64,000 nucleotides of DNA from EW11 sp035765635 (GTDB lineage Bacteria; Verrucomicrobiota; Verrucomicrobiia; Opitutales; Opitutaceae). The notes under the pieces were generated by a model. The model was not told where the DNA came from. It was given only the letters and a program-made list of their open reading frames with translations, and did not search any database. This document shows positions 36,556-46,417 of the stretch, in pieces. The stretch lies in NCBI GenBank assembly GCA_035765635.1, contig DASTWZ010000005.1, positions 1 to 64,000 of the forward strand. The letters run 5' to 3'. Made by a program: the position numbers and the translations under genes. The first letter of the stretch is position 1; each line of letters opens with the position of its first letter.

Positions 36556-38511
36556 ATGCCGATGACTCCACTCGAAGAAATTCGCCATTCCAGTTCGCAC
36601 ATTTTGGCGACGGCTCTGCTGCGCATCTTTCCCGATGCAAAGCTAGACATCGGCCCTCCGACCGAGACGGGATTCTACTACGACGTCGATCTCGACCACA
36701 AACTCACCGCCGAGGACCTCACGCGCATCGAGGCGGAAATGAAAAAAGTGATCGATGAAAACCAGTCGTTCACTCGCCGCGAAGTTTCGCGGGAGGAAGC
36801 CGTGGAGATCATCAAGAAAATGGGCCAGGAGCGCTACAAGCTCGGACGTCTCGCGGACATCCCCGAAGGCGAAGCGATTTCCTTTTATCAGAACGGTGAA
36901 TTCATCGATCTCTGCGCGGGCACCCACGTGCGGTACACGAAGCAAGTCAAAGCGTTCAAACTGCTCTCGATCGCCGGCGCGTATCACCGGGGCAACGAGA
37001 AGAACAAGCAGCTCCAGCGCATTTACGGCACAGCTTTCGCGACGAAGGACGAACTCGCTCAATTCCTCGACCGCCAGGAGCAGGCCAAGCTGCGCGATCA
37101 CCGCAAACTCGGCAAGGACCTGAAACTCTTCCACATCGATGAGGACGTCGGCCAGGGCCTGATCCTCTGGACGCCGAATGGCTCCATTCTGCGGCAGGAG
37201 TTGCAGACCTTCATCAGCGAAGAGCTGCGCAAGCAGGGCTACTCGCAGGTCTTCACGCCGCACATCGGCAAACTCTCGCTCTATAAAACCTCCGGCCACT
37301 TTCCTTACTACAAGGAATCGCAGTTCACGCCCGTCGTGGAAAACGAGTCGCTCGCGAAAGCCCTCACCGAAGGCTGCTCCTGCGGCGAACTCATGGCGCG
37401 CCTCGACGCTGTATCCGAAAAGTTGAGACAGGACATCAACGGCCGCGTTGGCCGCGAAGTCATTCCGGCCGAGCGCACCCTGCCCGACGACAAGCTTCTC
37501 GACGGCTTTCTCCTGAAGCCGATGAACTGCCCGCACCACATCAAGATCTTCGCCTCGCAGCCGCACAGCTATCGCGATCTGCCGGTGCGTCTCGCGGAGT
37601 TCGGCACGGTGTATCGCTGGGAACAATCTGGCGAATTGAACGGCATGACGCGCGTCCGCGGCTTCACTCAGGACGACGCGCATTTGTTCTGCACCGAAGA
37701 TCAAGTTGCCGGCGAAGTCATCAAGTGTCTCGAGCTGGTGAAGATCGTTCTAACCACCCTCGGCATGAGCGATTACCGCGTCCGCGTTGGCCTGCGCGAT
37801 CCGGACTCGAACAAATACACCGGCAACGCCGAAAACTGGGACAAAGCCGAAGCCGCGTGCCGCGAGGCCGCGAAGACACTCGGCGTGCCTTTCACGGAAG
37901 AGCCCGGCGAAGCGGCTTTCTACGGACCGAAGATCGATTTCGTCGTGCGCGACGTGATCGGACGCGAATGGCAACTCGGCACGGTGCAGGTCGACTACAA
38001 CCTGCCGATTCGCTTCAATCTCTCCTATTTCGGCGCGGACAATCACGCGCACACGCCAGTCATGATTCACCGCGCACCGTTTGGATCGATGGAGCGTTTC
38101 ACCGGCGTGCTGATCGAACACTTCGCCGGCGACTTCCCGGTCTGGCTCGCGCCAGAGCAAATTCGTTTGGTCCCGATCAGCGACAAGCTGAACGACTATG
38201 GCCGCGACCTGCTCGCGCAGCTCAAGGCGGCAGGACTTCGCGCTTCGCTCGACGAGCACAGCGACAAACTCGGCGCTAAGATTCGTCGCGGAGAAATCGA
38301 CAAAATTCCTTACACGCTCGTGCTCGGCGGCAAGGAAGCCGAAGCGAAGTCGGTCAGCGTCCGCAGCCGCGCCAAAGGCGACGAAGGCGTCCTGCCCTTC
38401 GCGCAATTCCTCGAACGCGTGAAGCAAGAAGTATCCACACGGGCACTACCGAAGAAGAAGGCTGAAGGAGCGAAGGCCGAAGCGGGGAAGGCCGAAAAAA
38501 CTGAAGGCTGA
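36556..38511 (+). CDS. thrS: Threonine--tRNA ligase, TGS-less
   Basis: A 651-residue class II synthetase that charges tRNA-Thr. Domains: editing/tRNA_SAD region from residue 10 (RHSSSHILATALLRIFPDAK) to about 200, catalytic core with motif 1-3 regions (zinc site in KPMNCPHHIKIF; YRWEQSGELNGMTRVRGFTQ), and a C-terminal anticodon-binding domain from about 535. The N-terminal TGS domain is absent, and an in-frame TAA 21 nt upstream shows that it is not hidden. A roughly 50-residue insert (GCSCGELMARLDAVSEKLRQ region) sits inside the catalytic domain. The last 19 residues (KKKAEGAKAEAGKAEKTEG) are encoded by family C simple repeat DNA. Confidence 0.94.
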   Translation: MPMTPLEEIRHSSSHILATALLRIFPDAKLDIGPPTETGFYYDVDLDHKLTAEDLTRIEAEMKKVIDENQSFTRREVSREEAVEIIKKMGQERYKLGRLADIPEGEAISFYQNGEFIDLCAGTHVRYTKQVKAFKLLSIAGAYHRGNEKNKQLQRIYGTAFATKDELAQFLDRQEQAKLRDHRKLGKDLKLFHIDEDVGQGLILWTPNGSILRQELQTFISEELRKQGYSQVFTPHIGKLSLYKTSGHFPYYKESQFTPVVENESLAKALTEGCSCGELMARLDAVSEKLRQDINGRVGREVIPAERTLPDDKLLDGFLLKPMNCPHHIKIFASQPHSYRDLPVRLAEFGTVYRWEQSGELNGMTRVRGFTQDDAHLFCTEDQVAGEVIKCLELVKIVLTTLGMSDYRVRVGLRDPDSNKYTGNAENWDKAEAACREAAKTLGVPFTEEPGEAAFYGPKIDFVVRDVIGREWQLGTVQVDYNLPIRFNLSYFGADNHAHTPVMIHRAPFGSMERFTGVLIEHFAGDFPVWLAPEQIRLVPISDKLNDYGRDLLAQLKAAGLRASLDEHSDKLGAKIRRGEIDKIPYTLVLGGKEAEAKSVSVRSRAKGDEGVLPFAQFLERVKQEVSTRALPKKKAEGAKAEAGKAEKTEG

Positions 38512-38518
38512 AGGCTGA
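38457..38518. repeat. Family C simple repeat, copy 2, within the thrS 3' end
   Basis: Repeated GAAGGCTGAAGG and GAAGGCCGAA units encode the Lys/Ala/Glu/Gly tail of ThrS and continue just past its stop codon at 38509-38511. Confidence 0.65.
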
Positions 38519-38540
38519 AACAGCCTGAGACAGAAGCACT

Positions 38541-38596
38541 CGCCAGGCTCCGTCCTGGCGAGCGCGGTCCGTGGAGCGCAGGCGTCACGCCTGCTT
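38541..38596. repeat. Hairpin pair with family D palindrome
   Basis: Two hairpins follow one another: CGCCAGG/CCTGGCG around 38541-38560, and GCAGGCGT/ACGCCTGC around 38578-38595. The stretch GGAGCGCAGGCGTC matches the right arm of the element at 1-109 (GGAGCGCTGGCGTC). It lies between thrS and the terminator. Confidence 0.5.
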
Positions 38597-38613
38597 CTGA
38601 CGCGCACCGGACA

Positions 38614-38650
38614 CAAAAAAAAACCGACCCGTTTCCGGGCCGGTTTTTTG
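38614..38650. terminator. Bidirectional terminator between thrS and the PII gene
   Basis: A-tract, then AAACCGACCCG, loop TTTC, then CGGGCCGGTTT and a T-tract: a GC-rich stem with one mismatch that has A/T runs on both sides. It ends thrS rightward and the PII gene leftward. Confidence 0.85.
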
Positions 38651-38710
38651 CGTTGGTGCAAGTTCTGCGGGCTGGAGTCAGCGGTTGAAGCTGCGATCGC
38701 CCTCCTTAAC

Positions 38711-39049
38711 TCAAACCGCGGAATGGCCCCGTTCGTCGGTACGGATGCGAACCGCATCCTCGACCGGCACGACGAAAATCTTTCCGTCGCCAATCTTCCC
38801 GGTCTTCGCGGCCTTCGAAACCGCTTCAATCACCTTCGTCGTGATCTCGTCCGGGATCACGACCTCGATTTTCACTTTGGGCAGGAAGTCCACCGTGTAT
38901 TCGCTACCCCGGTAGATTTCCGTGTGACCTTTTTGGCGACCGAAGCCTTTGACTTCAGTGACCGTCATACCTTCGACGCCGATCTCGGAGAGAGCGGTTT
39001 TAACTTCTTCGAGTTTAAAGGGCTTAATGATGGCAATAACAAGTTTCAT
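38711..39049 (-). CDS. Nitrogen regulatory protein PII
   Basis: A 112-residue PII signal transducer (GlnB/GlnK type) of exactly the usual length. Key parts: MKLVIAIIKPFKLEEV at the start, the T-loop with Tyr51 for uridylylation (YRGSEYTVDFLPK), and the B-loop TGKIGDGKIFV. It senses ATP/ADP and 2-oxoglutarate and, next to an ammonium transporter, probably blocks the channel directly. It lies 27 nt after amt, so it is co-transcribed with it. A second near-identical PII gene lies upstream of amt. Whether this copy is GlnB or GlnK cannot be decided by sequence. Confidence 0.95.
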   Translation of the reverse strand: MKLVIAIIKPFKLEEVKTALSEIGVEGMTVTEVKGFGRQKGHTEIYRGSEYTVDFLPKVKIEVVIPDEITTKVIEAVSKAAKTGKIGDGKIFVVPVEDAVRIRTDERGHSAV

Positions 39050-39076
39050 GGAGGTGTTGCGTTAGCCTGAAGTTGA

Positions 39077-40513
<1,437 letters not shown>

Positions 40514-40532
40514 GATGTGCGGGGCGACATTC

Positions 40533-40548
40533 AGCAGGTTCGATGCCA
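40533..40548 (-). promoter_or_regulatory. Possible sigma-54 promoter of amt
   Basis: On the minus strand the sequence is TGGCATCGAACCTGCT, which matches TGGCA-N6-TGC[AT] with the required GG-N10-GC spacing. The predicted start of transcription leaves a leader of only about 10-12 nt before the ATG at 40513, and no activator site is evident. Treat as tentative. Confidence 0.25.
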
Positions 40549-40616
40549 TGAAACCCATTCATCCAGATCAGTGATAAATCTGTCCTTTTTTCGCCCTCGC
40601 CTGCCCGTCCGTGCGC

Positions 40617-40650
40617 AAAAAAAACCGATCCGGCAAGGGATCGGTTTTCA
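40617..40650 (-). terminator. Intrinsic terminator after the upstream PII gene
   Basis: On the minus strand an 11-bp perfect stem (AAAACCGATCC and its complement, 40621-40631 and 40638-40648) with a 6-nt loop is followed by a T-run. It separates the first PII gene from amt. Confidence 0.85.
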
Positions 40651-40671
40651 AAACTGACCGAAAAAGACGGA

Positions 40672-41010
40672 CTAGATAGCCGCGTCGCCGCGCTCGTCGG
40701 TGCGGATGCGCACCACGTTTTCCAACGGCACCACAAAAACTTTGCCATCACCAATCTTGCCGGTCTTTGCCGCGCGCGTGATCGCGTCGACCGTCTTCGA
40801 AGCGAGTTCGTCAGGGACCGCGATCTCGAGCTTCACTTTCGGCAGGAAGTCCACGGTGTATTCGCTGCCGCGATAGATTTCCGTGTGCCCTTTTTGGCGG
40901 CCGAAGCCCTTCACCTCGGTGACGGTCATGCCCTCGATGCCGATCTCGGACAGAGCCTCTTTCACTTCCTCGAGTTTGAACGGCTTGATGACTGCGATGA
41001 TGAGTTTCAT
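40672..41010 (-). CDS. Nitrogen regulatory protein PII, second copy
   Basis: A 112-residue PII protein almost identical to the one at 38711-39049, with the same T-loop (YRGSEYTVDFLPK, Tyr51) and B-loop (TGKIGDGKVFV). Differences cluster at residues about 60-80 and near the C-terminus (ENVVRIRTDERGDAAI). It has its own terminator (40617-40650), so it can be expressed apart from amt. Two PII genes flanking one amt suggest recent duplication with division of labour, one copy gating Amt and the other acting on glutamine synthetase or gene control. Confidence 0.95.
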   Translation of the reverse strand: MKLIIAVIKPFKLEEVKEALSEIGIEGMTVTEVKGFGRQKGHTEIYRGSEYTVDFLPKVKLEIAVPDELASKTVDAITRAAKTGKIGDGKVFVVPLENVVRIRTDERGDAAI

Positions 41011-41089
41011 GAGGAGAAATTGGGTAACGAAAACTGATGGTTCTACTTCCAGGCTAAAGCAAGCTGCCGCGCGGGTATGAACGGCAAAC

Positions 41090-42877
41090 TCACTCCGGGA
41101 TTATTGTTTGGATGTGGAGATCCTTGAGCTGCTTCGGCGTCACAGGAGTCGGGCTCTGGGCCATGAGATCCTGGCCTTTTTGCGTCTTCGGAAATGCGAT
41201 CACGTCGCGGATGCTCGTCGTGCCGCAAAGGAGGGCGACCATGCGGTCGAGGCCGAATGCGATGCCGCCGTGCGGAGGCGCGCCATACGTGAAGGCCTTC
41301 AGCATGTAGCCGAAACGGCTTTCCACGACGTCCTGCGGAATTTTGAGCACGTCCTCGAAAACTTTTTTCTGCAGCGCGGGCTGGTGAATACGAATCGAGC
41401 CGCCGCCGAGCTCCATGCCGTTCAACACGACGTCATAATGCTGGCCGCGCACGCGCTTCGGATCGCTGTCGAGATACTGCGCGTCTTCGCCCACCGGAGC
41501 GGTGAAGGGATGGTGCGTCGCGACGTAGCGCTTCTCCTCTTCGTCGTAGGTCATCAGCGGGAAATCCACGACCCAGAGAAACTTCCAGTCGTCGTGGCGA
41601 ATGGTCAGCTTGCCGCGCTTCTGCAGCAACGCCGCCGCTTCCAGGCGAATGCGCCCCAGGATCGCGCAGGCTTTTTCCCACGTCGCCGCCGCGAAGAAGA
41701 TCATGTCGCCTTCCTCGATGCCGAGCTGGGAGGTGAGCGCGGCCTTCTCGGCATCCGAAAAGAATTTCACGATCGGCGATTTCCATTCGCCGCCTTCGAC
41801 CTTGATGAAGGCCAGGCCTTTCGCGCCAAGCGACTTCGCGATGTCTTCGAGATTCTTGAGTTCGCCCTGGGTGAGATCGGCCAGGCCTTTCGCGTTGAAT
41901 GCCTTGATCACACCACCGCTGGTGACGGTCGACTGGAAGACTTTGAAGGACGAGTTGCGGAAGGTTTCGCTGAAATCCTTCAACTCGAGGCCGAAACGGA
42001 GATCCGGCTTGTCCACGCCGAAACGGTTCATCGCATCGTGGAACGGCATGCGCTGAAACGGCGTGGGAATCTCGATGTTCAGAACTTCTTTCCAAACCTT
42101 CTTCAACATCCCTTCGAAGAGAGCGTAGATGGCTTCCCGATCGACGAACGAGGCTTCGACGTCGACTTGGGTGAATTCCATCTGGCGATCAGCGCGCAGA
42201 TCTTCGTCGCGGAAACAGCGGGCGATTTGGAAATAACGTTCCACGCCCGCGACCATCAGGATCTGTTTAAACTGCTGCGGCGATTGCGACAGCGCATAGA
42301 ATTGGCCGGGGTGAATGCGGGACGGCACGAGGTATTCGCGAGCGCCTTCGGGCGTGCTCTTGAAGAGCGCCGGCGTCTCGACCTCGATGAATTCCTGGCT
42401 GTCGAAATAGTCGCGAATGGCCTTCGTGGCCTTGTGCCGGACCTGAAGATTTTTGCGCATCTTCGGACGGCGCAGGTCGAGGTAACGGTAGGTCAGGCGG
42501 AGGTCTTCGTTCACCTTGTCGCCGCCGGCATCGTCGAGCGGAAATGGCGGCGTGTCCGAGATATTGAAGATCTCGAGCGACGTGGCATCGACTTCGATCG
42601 CGCCCGTCGGCAGGGAGCTGTTCACCGTGCCTTCAGGGCGGGCCACGACCTTGCCCTTAACGCCGATGACCGACTCGGGCTTGAGATGCGCGGCTTGGCT
42701 GCCGAGTTCGGCGTTTACATGCGGATCGAACTTTACCTGCGTAATCCCGCGGCGATCGCGGAGGTCGACGAAAAGGATGCCGCCGTGGTCGCGGATCGAA
42801 TCGACCCAGCCGAGCAACGAGACATTTGACCCGAGGTCAGCTTGAGTGAGTTGTGCGCAGTGATGAGTGCGATGCAT
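41090..42877 (-). CDS. aspS: Aspartate--tRNA ligase, bacterial type
   Basis: A 595-residue class II synthetase with an N-terminal OB-fold (residues about 5-110), catalytic core (motif 2 in FRDEDLRADRQMEFTQVD; motif 3 in GIAFGLDRMVALL) and the bacterial GAD insertion (about 300-410), where FSETFRNSSFKVFQ begins the module. It charges tRNA-Asp and may also charge tRNA-Asn if AsnRS is absent. The frame continues upstream to 42928, but the ATG at 42877 precedes the family motif RTHHCAQL. Confidence 0.95.
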   Translation of the reverse strand: MHRTHHCAQLTQADLGSNVSLLGWVDSIRDHGGILFVDLRDRRGITQVKFDPHVNAELGSQAAHLKPESVIGVKGKVVARPEGTVNSSLPTGAIEVDATSLEIFNISDTPPFPLDDAGGDKVNEDLRLTYRYLDLRRPKMRKNLQVRHKATKAIRDYFDSQEFIEVETPALFKSTPEGAREYLVPSRIHPGQFYALSQSPQQFKQILMVAGVERYFQIARCFRDEDLRADRQMEFTQVDVEASFVDREAIYALFEGMLKKVWKEVLNIEIPTPFQRMPFHDAMNRFGVDKPDLRFGLELKDFSETFRNSSFKVFQSTVTSGGVIKAFNAKGLADLTQGELKNLEDIAKSLGAKGLAFIKVEGGEWKSPIVKFFSDAEKAALTSQLGIEEGDMIFFAAATWEKACAILGRIRLEAAALLQKRGKLTIRHDDWKFLWVVDFPLMTYDEEEKRYVATHHPFTAPVGEDAQYLDSDPKRVRGQHYDVVLNGMELGGGSIRIHQPALQKKVFEDVLKIPQDVVESRFGYMLKAFTYGAPPHGGIAFGLDRMVALLCGTTSIRDVIAFPKTQKGQDLMAQSPTPVTPKQLKDLHIQTIIPE

Positions 42878-42941
42878 AGATAGCGAACGCGCAGTCAATC
42901 GCAGGCGCGCAACCTGCGGCAAATACAAATTTGGTCAGGAA

Positions 42942-42999
42942 GTTGGCCCACGAATCACACGAACGGGCACGAAATCGAACCGGCTGATTCGTGGGCAAC
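42942..42999. repeat. Family B palindromic repeat, copy 2 (short form)
   Basis: The left arm GTTGGCCCACGAATCA (42942-42957) pairs with TGATTCGTGGGCAAC (42985-42999). Between them are CACACGAAC and GGCACGAAA units. It lies between gpmI (stop at 43004-43006, 4 nt from the arm) and the aspS start. The inner CACGGAA section of the longer copies is missing. Confidence 0.7.
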
Positions 43000-43003
43000 C
43001 AAT

Positions 43004-44584
43004 TCAGCCGACCACCAGGCACTCGCCGGTCATTTCCGCGGGCTTCGGAAGGCCCATCAAATAAAGCAGCGTCGGCGCAATATCGGCGAGACGGCCATCT
43101 CGCGTCTTGGTTTTTCCGGCAACGAGTCCGTCGCCGACGATGAAGGCTTCGACCAAGTTCAGCGTATGCGAGGTGTGTGGGCCATTGACGGTGAAATCCC
43201 ACATCTGCTCCGCATTGCCGTGGTCGGCGGTGACGATGCCCTTGCCACCCATCTTGGCCAGCGCTTCGAGCAGCTCGCCCACTCCGCGATCGGTTGCCTC
43301 GACGGCTTTCGTCGCGGCTTCCAACGATCCCGTGTGGCCGACCATGTCGGGGTTCGCGTAGTTGACCACGATCAGGCCGTACTTGCCGGACAGAATCGCC
43401 TCCTTCGCCGCCTTGGTCACTTCGACCGACGACATTTCCGGCTGCAAATCGTACGTCGGCACCTTCGGGCTCGGCGGGCACGCGCGGTCTTCGCCGGGAA
43501 ATGGATCCTTGCGATAGTTGTTAAAGAAAAACGTGACGTGCGGATTCTTCTCCGTCTCCGCGCAGCGGAACTGCGGTATCCCCGCATTGGATACAACTTC
43601 ACCGAGAATATTTTTCAGCTTCGGCGGTTTCGGCAGGATGACGTGGACCGGCAAACCCGACTCGTACTCCGTCATCGTGGCATAGTAGAGATCGAGTTTC
43701 TTCCCGCGTTCGAACTCCTTGAAATCGTCGTAGACAAAAGCCTTCGTGATCTCGCGCGGACGATCGCCGCGGTAGTTGTAGAACACGACGGCATCACCGT
43801 CGCGGATCGACCCGACCGGCTTCCCGTCCGCGTCGACAATCCACGTGCACGGAATAAATTCGTCGCCCTTCTGCGAGTCATTCGCCGGCTTGTCGTAGTA
43901 TTGCTGCACCGCGGTCTCGGCATTCGGCGCGGTCGCCTCGGCCTTCTGACCCGTGAGCATGTAGTACGCCTTGCTCACGCGATCCCAACGATTGTCGCGA
44001 TCCATGCTCCAAAAGCGGCCGCAGACTGTAGCGATTTTTCCAATACCGATTTTCTTGATCTGCTCGTCGACCTGCTTGACGTAGCCCAACCCGCTGTGCG
44101 GCGGCGTGTCGCGGCCATCGGTGAACGCATGCACAAACACCTCCGGCACGCCATCGTCCTTCGCCTGCTGGAGCAAACCATAGAGATGTTCGAGCATGCC
44201 GTGCACGCCCGCGTCGGAGACGATGCCCATGAGATGGAGCCGCGACTTCCGGCTCTTCACGCGCTCGACCGCGCCCTGCCAGACCTTGTTACCCTTGATC
44301 TGTTTTTCTTCGAAGAGCTTGTTAATGCGCACGAGTTCCTGGTCGACGATGCGTCCTGCACCAATGTTCTCGTGGCCAACTTCGCTGTTTCCCATCACGC
44401 CAGCGGGCAAACCCACGTCGCGACCACTGGCTTTTAACATGGCCACGGGGTACTTCGAATGGAGCATGTCATCCGCGGCTTTTTTCGCACGATAGATGGC
44501 ATTCGTGTCGTTCTGCTTTGCGTCCGGGTTTTTGCCCCAACCGTCGCGAATGATAAGGAGTACGGGTTTGCGCGTAGTGCTCAT
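43004..44584 (-). CDS. gpmI: 2,3-bisphosphoglycerate-independent phosphoglycerate mutase
   Basis: A 526-residue metalloenzyme that interconverts 3- and 2-phosphoglycerate in glycolysis. The phosphatase-like domain has the metal Asp in LLIIRDGWG and nucleophile Ser in GVMGNSEVGHENIGAG. The mutase domain lies at about 85-310, and late metal ligands are in YANPDMVGHTG and GIVTADHGNAEQM. Length and order fit the family. Confidence 0.95.
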   Translation of the reverse strand: MSTTRKPVLLIIRDGWGKNPDAKQNDTNAIYRAKKAADDMLHSKYPVAMLKASGRDVGLPAGVMGNSEVGHENIGAGRIVDQELVRINKLFEEKQIKGNKVWQGAVERVKSRKSRLHLMGIVSDAGVHGMLEHLYGLLQQAKDDGVPEVFVHAFTDGRDTPPHSGLGYVKQVDEQIKKIGIGKIATVCGRFWSMDRDNRWDRVSKAYYMLTGQKAEATAPNAETAVQQYYDKPANDSQKGDEFIPCTWIVDADGKPVGSIRDGDAVVFYNYRGDRPREITKAFVYDDFKEFERGKKLDLYYATMTEYESGLPVHVILPKPPKLKNILGEVVSNAGIPQFRCAETEKNPHVTFFFNNYRKDPFPGEDRACPPSPKVPTYDLQPEMSSVEVTKAAKEAILSGKYGLIVVNYANPDMVGHTGSLEAATKAVEATDRGVGELLEALAKMGGKGIVTADHGNAEQMWDFTVNGPHTSHTLNLVEAFIVGDGLVAGKTKTRDGRLADIAPTLLYLMGLPKPAEMTGECLVVG

Positions 44585-44746
44585 GAATTTGGAAAAAGTA
44601 GCACGGATGACGCCTCATGTCTCGGGACGAAAGGCAAATCTCGAAGGGAACTACGCGGCATCGGGGCTTTTCGAAACCAGAACCTGGCTCAAGAAACCGG
44701 CGGTAGTGCCGATTTTGGCAGCAGGTCTGCTAACTCTCCATTCGCG

Positions 44747-45061
44747 ATGACGCTCATCATCCGAGATCAGTTGGTGAATCCACCCACGTGGTTCGCCTCT
44801 TTTCGAGACCTGACGCTTTATTGCGCGGTCTTTTTGAAATTAGACATCGTCGTCGAGTCCGACCAGATCGACAGCTACTATCGTTGGATCAAGCCGCGCG
44901 GCGGCATGGATTTCGTGAAGCAATTCGTCCGGCCAGGCACGGAGGACGGCTTGCATCTCGACATCGAACAAAATTATCCGCGTTCCGTGATCACGGACCG
45001 AATCGCCCCCGAAAACGTCGACCGGCTCATCCGGCAGATCCGTTTTGTCCGGGGAATCTGA
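44747..45061 (+). CDS. Hypothetical protein
   Basis: A 104-residue, probably soluble protein beginning MTLIIRDQLVNPPTWF, with a basic middle (YYRWIKPRGGMDFVKQF) and a Leu/Ile/Arg-rich end. I recognise no family or motif. Codon use looks similar to neighbours, and the stop codon (45059-45061) directly abuts a long family B repeat. It precedes hemH on the same strand by 267 bp, but the repeat between makes a shared transcript uncertain. The start could also be another in-frame codon upstream. Confidence 0.55.
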   Translation: MTLIIRDQLVNPPTWFASFRDLTLYCAVFLKLDIVVESDQIDSYYRWIKPRGGMDFVKQFVRPGTEDGLHLDIEQNYPRSVITDRIAPENVDRLIRQIRFVRGI

Positions 45062-45062
45062 A

Positions 45063-45280
45063 TTGGCCCACGAATCACACGAAGCACACGAATTCGATCC
45101 GCTGAATTCTCCCACGGAAGGCACGGAAACCACGGAAGAGTTAGAGTCTAACCGCCAGCCTTTCTTCCTCCTCGGACTAAAAGGGCAGAGTTCCACTGGG
45201 TATTCATCCGTATTTTCCGTGCATTCCGTGGGAAACATCTGGAAGAGGGTTTCGTGTGCTTCGTGTGATTCGTGGGCCAA
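45063..45280. repeat. Family B palindromic repeat, copy 3 (long form)
   Basis: A perfect 30-bp inverted repeat (45063-45092 against 45251-45280) is built from 9-nt units CCCACGAAT, CACACGAAG, CACACGAAT. Inside is a second inverted pair made of CACGGAA units (from about 45109 on the left and ending about 45234 on the right). It fills the gap between the hypothetical gene and hemH, ending 48 nt before the hemH start. It is the best-preserved copy in the window. Confidence 0.85.
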
Positions 45281-45328
45281 AAAATCTTTTCGTGTTTCTC
45301 GCGCGAATCGTGGACAAATTTCGGCCAA

Positions 45329-46402
45329 ATGGCTCAACGCGCTGTTCTCCTCGTCAACCTTGGCTCACCCGATTCGACATCCGTCGCAGATGTTCGCACC
45401 TACCTTCGCGAATTTCTCGGCGACGAGCGCGTTATCGACAAACCGGGCCAGCCGTTTCGCTCGATTCTAGTTAACCAGATCATTACGCCACGCCGCGCGC
45501 CAAACTCCGCTCACGCCTACTCCACGATCTGGACCGAGCAAGGCTCGCCGCTGATCGTGATCTCCAAATCCGTTCAGCAAAAACTTTCCGCCAAACTCGG
45601 CGCCGACACTCCGGTTTACCTGGCCATGCGCTACCGGGTGCCTTCGATCGCATCCGTCATCGATCAGATCGTCGCGGACGGCGTGACGGAAATTCTCCTG
45701 TTCCCCCAATATCCGCACTACGCGATGTCGTCGTGGGAAACCGTGGTTGTCGAAGTCTACAAACAAGCCGAGCGCCACGGAAAAAAGCTCCGGATCGTTT
45801 GCGAGCAACCTTTCTTCGACAACACAGACTACATCGAGGCGCTCTACCAATCCGCGAAACCCTACATTGAGAAACCGCACGACCTTCTGCTCTTCAGCTA
45901 TCATGGCATTCCCGCGCGCCATCTGCGAAAAGCCGACTCCTCGCACGCGCATTGCCTGACGGTTGACGATTGCTGCAACACCTGTTCGCCGGTGCAGAGC
46001 ACGTGTTATCGCTCGCAAGTTTTCAAAACAACGCAGGCCTTCGTGAAGCGCGCCGGCATCGCGAAGGAGAAACATCATTTGTCGTTTCAATCCCGCCTCG
46101 CCGGCGAACCGTGGCTCACGCCCTACACGGATTTCGAATTGGTGCGTTTGCCCAAAGCCGGCATAAAAAATCTCGTGGTGATGACGCCTGCGTTCGTCTC
46201 CGACTGTTTGGAGACGCTCGAGGAAATCCGCGTGCAGGGCCGTGACTCATTTCTGAAGGCAGGAGGAGAAACCTTCCAACACGTCCCCTGCCTCAACGAC
46301 CACCCAGCCTACATCGATTTCCTGGCCGGCCGCGTGAACGCCTGGCTCAACGGCGAAAAGCCAAACGACCGCCAAGCGCGCTTGCACATGAGCGCCTATT
46401 GA
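45329..46402 (+). CDS. hemH: Ferrochelatase
   Basis: The 357-residue enzyme inserts Fe2+ into protoporphyrin IX, the last step of heme synthesis. It shows AVLLVNLGSPDS at the start, active-site His in LFSYHGIPARHL, and the C-terminal FVSDCLETLEEI with the paired Glu. A Cys-rich stretch (LTVDDCCNTCSPVQSTCYRSQ, residues about 210-232) could hold a metal or Fe-S centre, as seen in some bacterial ferrochelatases, though this is not proven. The ATG at 45329 is used, and the longer frame starts inside the family B repeat. Confidence 0.93.
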   Translation: MAQRAVLLVNLGSPDSTSVADVRTYLREFLGDERVIDKPGQPFRSILVNQIITPRRAPNSAHAYSTIWTEQGSPLIVISKSVQQKLSAKLGADTPVYLAMRYRVPSIASVIDQIVADGVTEILLFPQYPHYAMSSWETVVVEVYKQAERHGKKLRIVCEQPFFDNTDYIEALYQSAKPYIEKPHDLLLFSYHGIPARHLRKADSSHAHCLTVDDCCNTCSPVQSTCYRSQVFKTTQAFVKRAGIAKEKHHLSFQSRLAGEPWLTPYTDFELVRLPKAGIKNLVVMTPAFVSDCLETLEEIRVQGRDSFLKAGGETFQHVPCLNDHPAYIDFLAGRVNAWLNGEKPNDRQARLHMSAY

Positions 46403-46417
46403 GCCGCGGCTTTTTTT

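Noticed and set aside
45063..45280. CRISPR array from repeated CACACGAA units
   Set aside because: The units are contiguous 9-mers arranged as inverted arms, not direct repeats separated by spacers.
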